From Tardiphaga sp. (GTDB taxonomy: Bacteria > Pseudomonadota > Alphaproteobacteria > Rhizobiales > Xanthobacteraceae): a stretch of 44,822 nucleotides of DNA. The stretch is taken from contig JASBVG010000083.1 in NCBI GenBank assembly GCA_030147505.1, forward strand, positions 1 to 44,822, in the 5' to 3' direction. A program made the translations under genes and the position numbers. Positions 24,825 to 34,799 of the stretch are shown piece by piece. The notes under the pieces are model-generated. The model was not told the DNA's origin and searched no databases. It worked only from the letters and a program-made list of their open reading frames with translations. Positions within the stretch are counted from its first letter, which is position 1. Each line of letters starts with the position of its first letter.

Positions 24825-27541
24825 GCGGCGGTGTCCAGAGCTTCGGGCGCAGGCGGGATCGGGAGCCGGATCGTCAGCATCGCGCCCGGACGATCCGCGC
24901 GATTGGCAGCGGTGATGGTGCCTTGCATGGCTTCGATGAAGCCGCGCGAAATCGCGAGGCCGAGGCCGGTACCCGCACGGACATGGTCGCCCTTGTTGGC
25001 GCGGTAGAACTTGTCGAACACCTGCTCGAGATCGGCGGCGGGGATGCCTGCACCTTCGTCCATGATCTGCAAGATCACGGCGTCGTCCTCACCTTTGGCG
25101 CGGATGGTGATCGTCGTATCCGGCGGGGCATATTTAGCGGCATTGTCGAGCAGGTTGAACAGAACCTGCTCGAACAGCACAGCGTCGAGCTTGAGCATTG
25201 GAAGGTGAGGTGCCAGATCGAGCACCACACGATGATGACCCAGAATCTTGCCGGCACGGCGCAGTGCGCTTCCGACGATCTCGCCAGGATCGAGCAGCGC
25301 CGCATTTGGCACCACGGCGCCCGATTCGAGTTTGGTCATATCGAGCAGATTGGCGATGAAGCGATTGAGTCGTTCGGATTCGTCGATCACCGTGGCGAGC
25401 AGATCGGCGCGTTCGGCTTCGCTCAATTTCGGCGACAGGTCCCGCAATGTCGAGGCCGCGCCGAGCACGGAGGCCAGCGGCGTCTTCAGATCGTGCGAGA
25501 TCGAGGTCAGCAGCGCCGCTCGCAAGCGGTCGGATTCGACGTTCCGCTGGGCGCGATCCATGTCTTCGACAAGTTGCACACGCTCGATGGCCAGTGCGCT
25601 CTGGTCCACCAGCGCATCAAGCAGGCGGCGTTGATCAGGCGTCAGCAGCGGCCCGGTACGATCGTCATCGATACCGATGACGCCGATCGGCCCGCGCCCG
25701 GTGCGCATCGGCAGGAACAGACGCTTTGCCCCCGGCAGTGTGTCGGAGCCACGGCCGGCCGGATGATCGTTGCTCCAGGCCCAGTTAGCGGCGGCGAGAT
25801 CGGCCTGGTCGAGTTCATCTTCCGGCGGATAGCCGGCCTTCACGGTGATGATGCCGTCATCCGGCAGCAGCAGCACGACGCGCACCCGCAGCATGAGCGC
25901 GATCTGATAGGCGGATGCCCACAACACATCGTCCAGCGCCGCGGTGCCGGCGAGCTTGCGGCTGAAAGCGTAGAGCGATTCGGTCGTGCGGACGCGGCCG
26001 AAGGCCGACATCGCCTGGCTGCGGACCCGCGCTGCGAGATTCGACACCAGAAGCGCCACCAACATGAAGAAAAAGAAGGCCGCGATATTGGTCGGGTCGG
26101 TGATCGTGAACGTATAGACCGGCGGCAGGAAAAAGAAGTTGTAGGCCAGCGACCCGATCAGACTGGCCAGCAGCGACGGACCGAGCCCGAAACGGACGGC
26201 AATGCCGACGACCGCAGTCATGAAGACGAGATCGACATTCTCGACGCCGAAGGCCGGATACAGCAACTTGGCGACACCGAGCGCAGCGGCCGTGATACCG
26301 AGCGAGAACATATAGGGCTTGGGATCGAACGGCTCGACCCGATCGGTCATCTGCGCGCGCTTCGTGGCCGGCTCGGCCGGCAGCACATCGCCGGCGATCA
26401 CATGCACGCTGATATTGCCGGCCCGGCGGACGAGATCATGCACCACCGAGCCGCGCAGCAGCTCGAACCACCACGAACGCGACGCCTTGCCGATCACGAT
26501 CTGGGTAACATTGTTGCCGCGGGCATAAGCGAGCAGATCGTCCGCGATGTGGCGTGCCGCTGCGGGGATGGTCAGCGCCTCGGCCCCCAGCGCTTCGGCA
26601 AGACGCAGCGTATCGGCGAGGCGGTCACGCTGCTCTTCGGAGAACTGGAGACTGCGGCGCGTCTCGATGCTCACCGCCGTCCAAGGCGCGTGAAGGCGAT
26701 CCGCCAGGCGTTTGGTATAGCGCACGAGGCCGGCCGAACGCGGATCTTCGCTGATGCAAACGAGAATGCGCTCGCCGGCCGCCCATGGGCCGGCTATGGC
26801 GTTGGCCTGCATATGCGTCAGGAGCTGTTCATCGACGCGATCGGCCGTGCGGCGCAATGCGAGCTCGCGCAGCGCCGTGAGATTGCCCGGCGAGAAATAA
26901 TGCTCCAGCGCCCGCTCGGCCTGTTTCGGCACATACACCTTGCCGTCCTTCAGGCGCTGGATCAGGTCGTCCGGCGTGAGGTCGATCAGTTCGATCGCAT
27001 CGGCGCGGTCGAACACCGAATCCGGCACCGTCTCGCGCACCCGCACGTGGGTGATCTGCGCGACGACGTCGTTCAGGCTTTCGATGTGCTGGACATTGAC
27101 GGCGGTGTAGACATCGATACCGGCGGCAAGCAGCTCGGCGACATCGAGGTAACGCTTGGGGTGACGCGAACCCGGCGCATTGGTATGCGCGAGTTCATCG
27201 ACCAGGACGATCCTGGGGCGGCGTGCGAGAATGGCATCGAGATCCATCTCGTCGAGCGTCTGCCCCTTGTGCTCGATCATCCGCCGCGGAACGACCTCGA
27301 GCCCCGACAGCAGCGCTTCGGTCTCGGCGCGGCCGTGGGTCTCGACCACGCCGACCACCACATCCACCCCCGCCTTGCGCTTGGCATGGGCGCTCTGCAG
27401 CATCTCATAGGTCTTGCCGACGCCGGGGGCGGCGCCGACAAAGATCTTCAGCCGTCCGGCCGCACCCTCCTCACGCCTTGCTGTCTCCAGCAAGGCTTCC
27501 GGCGAAGGGCGTTGGTCGGGGTCGCGGCTCTGATGTGCCAT
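24821..27541 (-). CDS. kdpD: KdpD osmosensitive K+ channel sensor histidine kinase
   Basis: KdpD senses low K+ and osmotic stress and controls KdpE. The 906 residues contain the N-terminal KdpD domain with Walker A GAAPGVGKT (36-44), a Usp-like domain (about 250-370), a four-helix membrane segment (about 400-500), a GAF-like domain, and the kinase core. The core has His683 in SISHDLKTPLASV, the N-box LLDNAAKYAP, DEGAG (about 828) and GTGLGL (about 857). All domains are present, so signalling should be complete. It lies 41 bp after kdpC. Confidence 0.96.
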   Translation of the reverse strand: MAHQSRDPDQRPSPEALLETARREEGAAGRLKIFVGAAPGVGKTYEMLQSAHAKRKAGVDVVVGVVETHGRAETEALLSGLEVVPRRMIEHKGQTLDEMDLDAILARRPRIVLVDELAHTNAPGSRHPKRYLDVAELLAAGIDVYTAVNVQHIESLNDVVAQITHVRVRETVPDSVFDRADAIELIDLTPDDLIQRLKDGKVYVPKQAERALEHYFSPGNLTALRELALRRTADRVDEQLLTHMQANAIAGPWAAGERILVCISEDPRSAGLVRYTKRLADRLHAPWTAVSIETRRSLQFSEEQRDRLADTLRLAEALGAEALTIPAAARHIADDLLAYARGNNVTQIVIGKASRSWWFELLRGSVVHDLVRRAGNISVHVIAGDVLPAEPATKRAQMTDRVEPFDPKPYMFSLGITAAALGVAKLLYPAFGVENVDLVFMTAVVGIAVRFGLGPSLLASLIGSLAYNFFFLPPVYTFTITDPTNIAAFFFFMLVALLVSNLAARVRSQAMSAFGRVRTTESLYAFSRKLAGTAALDDVLWASAYQIALMLRVRVVLLLPDDGIITVKAGYPPEDELDQADLAAANWAWSNDHPAGRGSDTLPGAKRLFLPMRTGRGPIGVIGIDDDRTGPLLTPDQRRLLDALVDQSALAIERVQLVEDMDRAQRNVESDRLRAALLTSISHDLKTPLASVLGAASTLRDLSPKLSEAERADLLATVIDESERLNRFIANLLDMTKLESGAVVPNAALLDPGEIVGSALRRAGKILGHHRVVLDLAPHLPMLKLDAVLFEQVLFNLLDNAAKYAPPDTTITIRAKGEDDAVILQIMDEGAGIPAADLEQVFDKFYRANKGDHVRAGTGLGLAISRGFIEAMQGTITAANRADRPGAMLTIRLPIPPAPEALDTAA

Positions 27542-27582
27542 GAAGCTATATATAGCCTCCGCAGGATAACCGGCCTAGCGGC

Positions 27583-28188
27583 TTACCTGGCCGCGGTCGC
27601 ATCCAGCGCCAGATTCAGCGCGAGGACGTTAACGCGGGGTTCGCCCAGCAGACCGAGCAGACGGCCCTCTGTCTTCTCGCTCACCAATGCACGAACCCGC
27701 TCCTCCGGTATGTTGCGGGCCTTGGCGACGCGTGGCACCTGAAACAGCGCACCTTCCGGCGAGATGTTCGGATCAAGGCCGCTGCCCGATGCGGTGACGA
27801 GATCGACCGGCACCGGCATCGACGGATTCTCCGCCTTCAGCTTTTCGACATCTTCCTTGACGCGATCGTTCAGCGCCTTGCTCGTCGGACCGAGATTGGA
27901 GCCGACCGAATTAGCAGCGTTATAGGGCTGCGGCACGGACTTAGTGGAATCCTGCGGATCGGTCCCCGTGGTCGCCGAGGGGCGGCCATGGAAATAGTTG
28001 TCGCCCTTGAATTCCTGGCCGATCAGCGCGGAGCCGATCACCTTGCCGTCCCGCTCGATCAGGCTGCCCTCTGCCTGCGCCGGAAACAGGACACCGGCGA
28101 TGCCCGTCATGGCCAGCGGATAGACGAGGCCGGTGATGGCGGTGAGCAGCACCAGGACGGTGATGGCGGGTCGAAGTTCTTTCAACAT
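27583..28188 (-). CDS. kdpC: K+-transporting ATPase subunit C
   Basis: KdpC is the single-span subunit of the Kdp pump that stabilises the complex and raises ATP affinity. The 201-residue protein has one N-terminal helix ([19 protein letters not shown]) and the family segments [18 protein letters not shown] and [20 protein letters not shown]. It begins 11 bp after kdpB. The C terminus ends with [11 protein letters not shown]. Confidence 0.96.
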   Translation of the reverse strand: MLKELRPAITVLVLLTAITGLVYPLAMTGIAGVLFPAQAEGSLIERDGKVIGSALIGQEFKGDNYFHGRPSATTGTDPQDSTKSVPQPYNAANSVGSNLGPTSKALNDRVKEDVEKLKAENPSMPVPVDLVTASGSGLDPNISPEGALFQVPRVAKARNIPEERVRALVSEKTEGRLLGLLGEPRVNVLALNLALDATAAR

Positions 28189-28199
28189 GATGTTTCTCC

Positions 28200-30320
28200 T
28201 CAGGCCAGACCGAGTGCGGTGACCGCAAGATCGATCATCTTGATCCCCATGAACGGAACGATGAGGCCACCGACGCCGTAGATCAGCAGGTTACGGCCAA
28301 GCAACGCACCGGCTCCGACAGGCTTGTAAGCGACGCCTTTCAGCGCCAGCGGGATCAGCGCGACGATGATGATCGCGTTGAAGATGATCGCCGACAGGAT
28401 GGCGCTCTGCGGGCTGGCGAGGCCCATGATGTTGAGCGCACCGAGCTGCGGATAAAAGGCGATGAACAGCGCCGGGATGATCGCAAAGTACTTCGCCACG
28501 TCATTGGCGATCGAGAAGGTCGTCAATGCGCCGCGCGTCATCAGCAGCTGCTTGCCGATTTCCACCACCTCGATCAGCTTGGTCGGGTTGCTGTCAAGAT
28601 CCACCATGTTGCCGGCTTCGCGTGCTGCCTGGGTACCGGTGTTCATGGCGACGCCGACATCGGCCTGCGCGAGCGCCGGCGCGTCATTGGTGCCGTCGCC
28701 GCACATGGCCACCAGCTTGCCCTTGGCCTGCTCGTCGCGGATCAGCTTGAGCTTGTCTTCGGGTGTTGCCTGCGCCAGGAAATCATCGACGCCAGCTTCC
28801 GCCGCGATGGCCGCAGCCGTCATCGGATTATCGCCGGTGATCATGATGGTGCGGATGCCCATCTGGCGCAATTCGGCGAAGCGTTCGCGGATGCCGCCCT
28901 TGACGATGTCCTTCAGATAGATGACGCCCAGCAGCTTGCCGTCGCGCGCGACGCCGAGCGGCGTGCCGCCGGCCTTCGCCACTTCATCGGCAATGGCCTG
29001 CAACTCGCGGGCCGCCTGCGACATGGTTGCCGGCGCGATCGCCCGCGCCGTATTGCCGGACGCGATCGGCGCATCGCTCCCGCTGACATAAGCGAGGATC
29101 GAATCGACCGCCCCCTTGCGCACGGATACACCCGATGCATCGATACCGCTCATGCGCGTCTGCGCGGTGAAAGGCACGAACGTGGCGGACAGTTCTGCCA
29201 TGTCGCGGCCGCGGATGCCGTATTTCTCCTTCGCCAGCACGACGATGGAACGGCCTTCCGGCGTCTCGTCGGCCAATGATGCGAGTTGCGCCGCATCCGC
29301 CAGCTCCTGCTCGGTGACACCGCGCAGCGGACGGAACGCCGTCGCCTGGCGATTGCCGAGCGTGATCGTGCCGGTCTTGTCGAGCAGCAGCGTATCGACA
29401 TCGCCTGCGGCTTCCACGGCACGGCCGGACATCGCCAGCACGTTGAAGCGCACCAGACGATCCATGCCGGCAATGCCGATGGCCGACAGCAGCGCGCCAA
29501 TGGTGGTCGGGATCAGCGTCACGAACAGCGCCACCAGCACGACGACGGAGATGGTGCCGCCGGCATAGGCGGCATAGCTCGGGATCGTCACCGTCGCGAA
29601 GACGAAGATGATGGTGAGGCCGAGCAGCAGGATGTTGAGCGCGATTTCGTTCGGCGTCTTCTGACGCTCGGCGCCTTCCACCAGCTTGATCATGCGATCG
29701 ATGAAGGTGGAGCCCTGCGCCGCGGTGATGCGGACGCGGATCCAGTCCGACAGCACCTGCGTGCCGCCGGTGACCGCCGAGCGGTCGCCGCCGGATTCGC
29801 GGATGACCGGAGCCGACTCGCCGGTGATCGCAGCTTCGTTGACCGACGCAACGCCCTCGATCACTTCGCCGTCCGACGGGATGAGGTCGCCGGCCTCGAC
29901 CAGCACGATATCGCCGACCTTCAGCGTCGTGCCCGCGACCATGCGATAGCTCCTGTCGCTGGCATCGTTGCCCGTGAGCAGCTTGGCCTGGCTTTCGGTC
30001 CGCGTCTTCTTCAGCGTCTCCGCCTGCGCCTTGCCGCGGCCTTCGGCGACGGCTTCGGCGAAATTGGCGAACAACACCGTGAACCACAGCCACAGGATGA
30101 TCTGGAAGGTGAAAGCGAGATCTTCGCCGCCGGTCATCACGTTCTTGATGAAGATGATGGTGGTGAGCGCGGCGACGATTTCCACCACGAACATCACCGG
30201 ATTCTTCACCATCACCCGGGGATCGAGCTTGGTGAAGGACGAGGCGATGGCGGGCAGCACGATCTTCGGATCGAGCAGCGCCGAGCCAGCGCCGCGCTTT
30301 TGCAGTTTGAGGGTTTCCAT
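28200..30320 (-). CDS. kdpB: K+-transporting P-type ATPase subunit B
   Basis: KdpB is the catalytic subunit that hydrolyses ATP for high-affinity K+ uptake. The 706-residue protein has the phosphorylation site DKTGT with Asp314, the TGES loop (166-169) whose Ser is the known inhibitory phosphorylation site in E. coli, and [20 protein letters not shown] as the hinge motif. It has about seven membrane helices. Fourteen bases separate it from kdpA. Confidence 0.97.
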   Translation of the reverse strand: METLKLQKRGAGSALLDPKIVLPAIASSFTKLDPRVMVKNPVMFVVEIVAALTTIIFIKNVMTGGEDLAFTFQIILWLWFTVLFANFAEAVAEGRGKAQAETLKKTRTESQAKLLTGNDASDRSYRMVAGTTLKVGDIVLVEAGDLIPSDGEVIEGVASVNEAAITGESAPVIRESGGDRSAVTGGTQVLSDWIRVRITAAQGSTFIDRMIKLVEGAERQKTPNEIALNILLLGLTIIFVFATVTIPSYAAYAGGTISVVVLVALFVTLIPTTIGALLSAIGIAGMDRLVRFNVLAMSGRAVEAAGDVDTLLLDKTGTITLGNRQATAFRPLRGVTEQELADAAQLASLADETPEGRSIVVLAKEKYGIRGRDMAELSATFVPFTAQTRMSGIDASGVSVRKGAVDSILAYVSGSDAPIASGNTARAIAPATMSQAARELQAIADEVAKAGGTPLGVARDGKLLGVIYLKDIVKGGIRERFAELRQMGIRTIMITGDNPMTAAAIAAEAGVDDFLAQATPEDKLKLIRDEQAKGKLVAMCGDGTNDAPALAQADVGVAMNTGTQAAREAGNMVDLDSNPTKLIEVVEIGKQLLMTRGALTTFSIANDVAKYFAIIPALFIAFYPQLGALNIMGLASPQSAILSAIIFNAIIIVALIPLALKGVAYKPVGAGALLGRNLLIYGVGGLIVPFMGIKMIDLAVTALGLA

Positions 30321-30334
30321 GGAGATTGCTCCGA

Positions 30335-32038
30335 TCAGAACAGGTTGCCGGCGATCATCGCGAGATGCTCGACGATCGGGCCGAGCGCGAGTGCCGGGAA
30401 GAAAGTGAGACCGCCGATGATCAGGATGACGCCGATAACGAGGCCGACGAACAGGGCGCCGGTGGTCGGCAACGTGCCGGAGGAGGCCGCGATGGACTTC
30501 TTCTCGACCAGCGAGCCCGCCATCGCCATGGCCGGAACGATCATGAAGAAGCGGCCGATCAGCATCGAACAGGCGAGCGTCAGGTTGTAGAAGAACGTAT
30601 TACCGGTGAGGCCGCCAAAGGCCGAGCCGTTATTGCCCGTCGCCGAGGTGAAAGCGTACAGCACCTCGGTGAAGCCATGCGGTCCCGCATTGGCCATCGA
30701 CGCCACGGCCGAGGGCAACACGACCGCCACTGCCGTCCAGCCGAGATACATCAAGGGCAGGATGAGAATGGCCAGCATTGCCATCTTGACCTCGTGCGCC
30801 TCGATTTTCTTGCCGACATATTCCGGCGTGCGGCCGACCATCAGGCCGGCGACGAAGATCGCCAGCACGACGAACAGCAGCATGCCGTAAAGGCCGGCGC
30901 CGACGCCGCCGACGATGATTTCGCCGAGCTGCATGTTGATCAGCGGGATCATGCCGCCGAGCGCGGTGAAGGAATCATGCATCGCATTGACCGCGCCACA
31001 GGACGCCGCCGTGGTCACGACGGCAAACAAGGACGATGCAATGATGCCGAAGCGGACTTCCTTGCCCTCCATGTTGCCGCCTGTGAGACCGAGCGCGCTG
31101 AGGCCAGTGGTGCCGCCCGCTTCCGCCCAATAGGTGATGGTGACGCCGGTGATGAACAGCACGCCCATCACCGCCAGAATGGCCCAGCCTTGCCGGGGAT
31201 TGCCGACCATGCGGCCGAACACATTGGTCATTGCCGCGCCGATGGCGAAGATCGAGATCATTTGCACGAAGTTCGACAGCGCCGTCGGATTCTCGAACGG
31301 ATGCGCCGCGTTGACGTTGAAGAAACCACCGCCATTGGTGCCAAGCATCTTGATCGCCACCTGCGACGCCACCGGGCCGACGGCGATGCTCTGCTTCGCG
31401 CCTTCCAGCGTGGTCGCATCGACATAGGCGCCGAGTGTCTGCGGCATACCCTGCCAGACCAGGAACAGCGTGTAGACGACGCAGATCGGCAGCAGCACAT
31501 AGAGCGTGCAGCGCGTCACATCGACCCAGAAATTGCCGAGCGTACGCATCGACGACCGCGAGAAGCCGCGGATCAGCGCAACAGCCAGCGCAATGCCGGT
31601 AGCCGCCGAGAGGAAATTCTGATGCGTCAGGCCGAGCATCTGGGACAGATAGGACAGCGTGCTTTCGCCACCGTAATTCTGCCAGTTGGTATTGGTGATG
31701 AAGGAGGCCGCGGTGTTGAAGGCGAGATCTGGCGCCACTGCGGACTGGCCCTGCGGATTGAACGGCAGCACATCCTGCACTCGCAGGAGCGCATAGAGGA
31801 TGGCGAAGCCGCCGACATGGAACAGCAGCATGCCCACCGTATAAGTGAGCCAATGCTGCTCGCGCTTCGCATCGATACCGCCGAGCCAATAGATGCCGGC
31901 CTCGACGGGCCGCAGCACCGGCGACAGCCACGTATGCTCGCCACTGAATACGCGCGTCATGTAGCCGCCGAGCGGCTTCGTGAGCGCCAAGATCACCGCA
32001 CAGAACAGTGCGATCTGAACCCAGCCGATGAGTGTCAT
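30335..32038 (-). CDS. kdpA: K+-transporting ATPase subunit A
   Basis: KdpA is the channel-like subunit, related to Trk/Ktr, that selects K+. The 567-residue protein has about ten membrane helices and the four selectivity-loop regions: [50 protein letters not shown] and [15 protein letters not shown] chose ATG 32038 ([12 protein letters not shown]); a longer frame upstream would overlap kdpF and lacks similarity. It lies 25 bp after kdpF. Confidence 0.97.
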   Translation of the reverse strand: MTLIGWVQIALFCAVILALTKPLGGYMTRVFSGEHTWLSPVLRPVEAGIYWLGGIDAKREQHWLTYTVGMLLFHVGGFAILYALLRVQDVLPFNPQGQSAVAPDLAFNTAASFITNTNWQNYGGESTLSYLSQMLGLTHQNFLSAATGIALAVALIRGFSRSSMRTLGNFWVDVTRCTLYVLLPICVVYTLFLVWQGMPQTLGAYVDATTLEGAKQSIAVGPVASQVAIKMLGTNGGGFFNVNAAHPFENPTALSNFVQMISIFAIGAAMTNVFGRMVGNPRQGWAILAVMGVLFITGVTITYWAEAGGTTGLSALGLTGGNMEGKEVRFGIIASSLFAVVTTAASCGAVNAMHDSFTALGGMIPLINMQLGEIIVGGVGAGLYGMLLFVVLAIFVAGLMVGRTPEYVGKKIEAHEVKMAMLAILILPLMYLGWTAVAVVLPSAVASMANAGPHGFTEVLYAFTSATGNNGSAFGGLTGNTFFYNLTLACSMLIGRFFMIVPAMAMAGSLVEKKSIAASSGTLPTTGALFVGLVIGVILIIGGLTFFPALALGPIVEHLAMIAGNLF

Positions 32039-32063
32039 CGTGTTTGACCTTTTTGACGCGCGC

Positions 32064-32153
32064 TCAGAACCGCTCGGGGCGAAGCAGGGCGTAAGTGAGA
32101 TAAATGAGGAGAGCAGCCGACACCGTGCCGGCGAGCACATAATCGAAGATCAT
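32064..32153 (-). CDS. kdpF: K+-transporting ATPase subunit F (29 residues)
   Basis: KdpF is a tiny membrane subunit that stabilises the Kdp complex. The 29-residue product ([20 protein letters not shown], then YALLRPERF) is one transmembrane helix with the usual basic end LLRPERF. It lies directly upstream of kdpA. A longer frame through this position exists, but the conserved KdpF size and the position before kdpA decide the start. Confidence 0.92.
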   Translation of the reverse strand: MIFDYVLAGTVSAALLIYLTYALLRPERF

Positions 32154-32164
32154 GATCCATCTCC

Positions 32165-32248
32165 TCACAAGCGCTCGCAGGCATAGGCGTAGCCCAGCGT
32201 GAGAAGGAAAAAGCCAAGCCCGAGGCCCAGCATGAGAACGTCCAGCAT
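32165..32248 (-). CDS. 27-residue membrane protein upstream of kdpF
   Basis: A 27-codon frame starts at ATG 32248 with AGGAG eight bases upstream, reads MLDVLMLGLGLGFFLLTLGY then AYACERL, and ends 11 bp before the kdpF start. The product is a single hydrophobic helix with a charged ACERL end. I recall similar short frames (ending in CDRL or CERL) before kdpF in other bacteria, so it may be a real extra subunit or regulator of Kdp. That is inference; no function is known to me. Confidence 0.7.
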   Translation of the reverse strand: MLDVLMLGLGLGFFLLTLGYAYACERL

Positions 32249-32539
32249 GGAATGCTCCTGATGTACTGGCGACGATGGCGCAGAAGCTGCGCATGAGCGC
32301 AGAGACCGCGCCCGATCGTCGATCAGGTGCCATTCGGGACGTAGGTTTTCGAGACGAGGGAAACCGCGAACTTATAGGAATTTCATAAAGGCACGGACGA
32401 TCACTGCCGCGGCAGGGATCGCTGATGCTTATGGCGTCCCTATATCTTCGGCCTGTGGACCGTCTCGCATTCAAATGGCCGGACAGGCAGATGATGGGCT
32501 GCGGTCGCTCGATGACCGGTCCGCTTATGGAGTCCTGCC
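32249..32539. promoter_or_regulatory. kdp upstream region
   Basis: The kdp promoter should lie in this gap between divergent genes. On the minus strand an AT-rich stretch at 32362-32390 (CTTTATGAAATTCC then TATAAG) is the best candidate for a KdpE site and -10 box. A small perfect hairpin CTGCGC/GCGCAG lies at 32287-32302 in the leader. No gene is supported here. Confidence 0.4.
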
Positions 32540-33001
32540 ATGTCGCGCATCTCGTTTCGTCATACTACCGGTGCGCACGCTGTGTCGGATATCGCCCCGC
32601 TCGACGCCGCAATGTTCACGGTCATTTGCCTTGCTTGTTGCAAGCGCCTGCCGGCGATGCGCCGCTCGGCCGACGCAAGGCGTCTCGACCGCCTCGTCGA
32701 AGCCGGCGCCTGGACCGACGCCGCCCTCGCCTTGATCGCCATCGAGCTGCCGGCCTGGCAACTACGCCGCCTTGTATTCGATGAGGGCGAATGGCACTGC
32801 GCCTTGTCCACCCGGCGTGACATGCCGGACTGGCTCGACGACGCGGTGGAAATGCATCACCCGGACATGGCGACCGCGATCCTGGATGCGTTCCGCGTCG
32901 TCGTCAGCCGTGAAGGCACATCGCACCTCGCACAAGTGCCCAAAGTCCGCGCGACGGAGCGGACCGATTTTGCACCGATCCCCTGCGAGAATTACTGCTG
33001 A
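32540..33001 (+). CDS. conserved-looking hypothetical protein
   Basis: I do not recognise a named family. The 153-residue protein has a cysteine-containing segment CLACCKRLPAMRRSADARRL (residues 30-49), then a Leu/Ala-rich helical region with many acidic residues (ALIAIELPAWQLRRLVFDEG), and ends PCENYC. It has no signal peptide or clear membrane span. GGAG lies eight bases before the start. Codon use matches the neighbouring chromosomal genes. It is divergent from kdp and 59 bp before dgoK, with no evidence for a shared role. Confidence 0.75.
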   Translation: MSRISFRHTTGAHAVSDIAPLDAAMFTVICLACCKRLPAMRRSADARRLDRLVEAGAWTDAALALIAIELPAWQLRRLVFDEGEWHCALSTRRDMPDWLDDAVEMHHPDMATAILDAFRVVVSREGTSHLAQVPKVRATERTDFAPIPCENYC

Positions 33002-33060
33002 CCACAAGGCTTTCGGCTATGCTCGGCATGAATTCGTGCCGAAACGAGCCGGAGCAAAAT

Positions 33061-33984
33061 GTGACATCGAGGAAGCCGGCTTTCGTTGCCGTCGATTGGG
33101 GCACCAGCAGTTTTCGCGGCTGGCTGATGGCCGCCGATGGCAACGTGCTTGCGGAGACCCGTGGGCCGGAAGGGATGCTGCATTGTGCGACAGCCCGCTT
33201 CGCTCCCGTGCTCGCAAATCATCTCGACAGACTTGGTCCGGCCCAAGGCTTGCCGGTGTTGATCTGCGGCATGGCCGGCGCCAGGCAGGGCTGGATCGAG
33301 GCGCCCTATTTGCAGGCGCCGACGCGACTCGACGCCCTGCATGACGGCGCGCAGCGTGTCGATACGGCCGGCGACGTGCGCATCCTGCCTGGCATCGCCC
33401 AGACGGATGCTACAAGGCCGGACGTCATGCGCGGCGAGGAGACTCAACTGCTCGGTGTCACCGAACCTGATTTCACCGGCCTCGTCTGCATTCCGGGCAC
33501 TCACAGCAAATGGATCCGGATCGAGTCCGGCAGCGTCGTATCGTTCACGACCTACATGACCGGCGAACTGTTCTCGGTCGTTGCCCAGCACAGCATCCTG
33601 AAACACGCCGTGATTCACGATGCCCATGCCCCCACCGCGAATGAGGCGTTTCGCTATGGCCTGCAGCGTGCACTCAATGCGCCGGCCGGTTTGACCGCCT
33701 CGCTGTTCAGCCTGCGCGCGGCGCAACTGCTTGGTTTCCAGCAACAGGCTGATGGTGCGGCACGTCTGTCCGGCTTGCTGATCGGTTCGGAGATTGCCGA
33801 TGCCGGATCTCGTTTCGGCAAGCAGCATCCGGTGCGCCTGATCGGCGCCGGCGCCCTCAAGGATCTCTATGCAGCCGCTCTCGCCGATGCCGACTTAGAT
33901 GTTACCCTTGTGGACGCCGAGCATGCGTCGCAACGCGGCCTGACCAAGGCCGCCATCCATTTGTGGGGAGACCTGTTCGCATGA
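33061..33984 (+). CDS. dgoK: 2-dehydro-3-deoxygalactonokinase
   Basis: DgoK phosphorylates 2-keto-3-deoxygalactonate in galactonate breakdown. The protein opens FVAVDWGTSSFRGWLM, the phosphate-binding segment of the ASKHA kinase fold, and has CGMAGARQGWIEAPY, IPGTHSKWIRI and LIGSEIADA, all typical of DgoK. I chose GTG 33061 because GGAG lies six bases upstream and the 307-residue length fits; an ATG 14 codons earlier (33019) is open. The stop overlaps the dgoA start (ATGA). Confidence 0.93.
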   Translation: MTSRKPAFVAVDWGTSSFRGWLMAADGNVLAETRGPEGMLHCATARFAPVLANHLDRLGPAQGLPVLICGMAGARQGWIEAPYLQAPTRLDALHDGAQRVDTAGDVRILPGIAQTDATRPDVMRGEETQLLGVTEPDFTGLVCIPGTHSKWIRIESGSVVSFTTYMTGELFSVVAQHSILKHAVIHDAHAPTANEAFRYGLQRALNAPAGLTASLFSLRAAQLLGFQQQADGAARLSGLLIGSEIADAGSRFGKQHPVRLIGAGALKDLYAAALADADLDVTLVDAEHASQRGLTKAAIHLWGDLFA

Positions 33985-34616
33985 CTCAGCCGATCCATTG
34001 GCCCGACGTGAAACGTCCGCTTGTCGCCATCCTGCGCGGCGTGCGCCCGGATGAAGTGGAGGGCATCGTCGACACGCTGATCGACACCGGCTTCGAGATG
34101 ATCGAGGTGCCGCTGAACTCGCCCGATCCGTTCGATTCCATCGCACGGATCAGCAAGCGCTTCGGCAAGGACGTCTTGATCGGCGCCGGCACCGTGCTCA
34201 CCGCGAACGACTGCGTCCGGGTTGCCGATGTCGGCGGGCGCCTGATGGTGAGCCCCAATGTGGATGTCGAGGTGCTGGCGATGGCCGCGCATCGCGGCAT
34301 GGTGACGATGCCCGGCGTATTCTCGCCGACGGAAGCCCTGCTCGCGCTGCGCGCGGGCGCGTCCGCACTGAAATTCTTCCCGGCGTCGATCCTCGGTCCG
34401 TCCGGCATCGCCGCCATTCGCGCGGTGTTGCCCGGCGATGCCGTCATCGGCGCCGTTGGCGGCGTTTCCGACAGGAATTTCGCCGACTATATCGCCGCCG
34501 GCATCCAAGCCTTCGGCCTCGGCAGCAGCCTCTACAAGCCGGGAATGAGCACCACAGAGGTGAAGGCGACCGCGCAGGCATCTATTGCGGCCTACGACCG
34601 GGCGGTCGCCCGATAG
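33981..34616 (+). CDS. dgoA: 2-dehydro-3-deoxy-6-phosphogalactonate aldolase
   Basis: DgoA splits 2-keto-3-deoxy-6-phosphogalactonate into pyruvate and glyceraldehyde-3-phosphate. The 211-residue class I aldolase has Glu42 in MIEVPLNSP, GAGTVL (69-74), PGVFSPTEAL and the Schiff-base Lys131 in ALKFFPASILGP. The start overlaps dgoK by four bases and GGGGAG precedes it. No galactonate dehydratase or transporter is adjacent, so the upstream steps must be encoded elsewhere. It lies 95 bp from the left border of the tRNA-Leu island. Confidence 0.94.
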   Translation: MTQPIHWPDVKRPLVAILRGVRPDEVEGIVDTLIDTGFEMIEVPLNSPDPFDSIARISKRFGKDVLIGAGTVLTANDCVRVADVGGRLMVSPNVDVEVLAMAAHRGMVTMPGVFSPTEALLALRAGASALKFFPASILGPSGIAAIRAVLPGDAVIGAVGGVSDRNFADYIAAGIQAFGLGSSLYKPGMSTTEVKATAQASIAAYDRAVAR

Positions 34617-34711
34617 AAGCGAGGCATATTTAACGCCACGCTCGCACCGCGCGCGCCGATCAATCGTCGATTTTCTGAAAATGCTCTGAAAATCAGAGAC
34701 TTAAGAGCACG

Positions 34712-34729
34712 ATGGTGCCCAGGAAAGGA
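34712..34729. repeat. attachment-site copy (18 bp of tRNA-Leu 3' end)
   Basis: ATGGTGCCCAGGAAAGGA is identical to 39488-39505, which is the 3' end of tRNA-Leu(CAG) plus one flanking base, and differs at the bases on both sides. Such a displaced tRNA end marks the far border of an element that integrated by tRNA-site recombination. It is about 4.8 kb from the intact tRNA. Confidence 0.88.
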
Positions 34730-34799
34730 TGGGCTGTTTTGCAGCACCAGCCTTGCTCGCGGGGCGCAGTCTACAACGCGATCAACGCTGGCTGGCGGT

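Noticed and set aside
24923..27742. Very long open frame on the plus strand opposite kdpD
   Set aside because: It is rich in Arg, His and Gln, has no recognisable domain, and mirrors the GC-biased third positions of kdpD; the kdpD product has every expected motif.
30326..32047. 573-codon plus-strand frame opposite kdpA
   Set aside because: It has an Arg/Glu/His/Gln-rich composition with no domain; kdpA is complete on the other strand.
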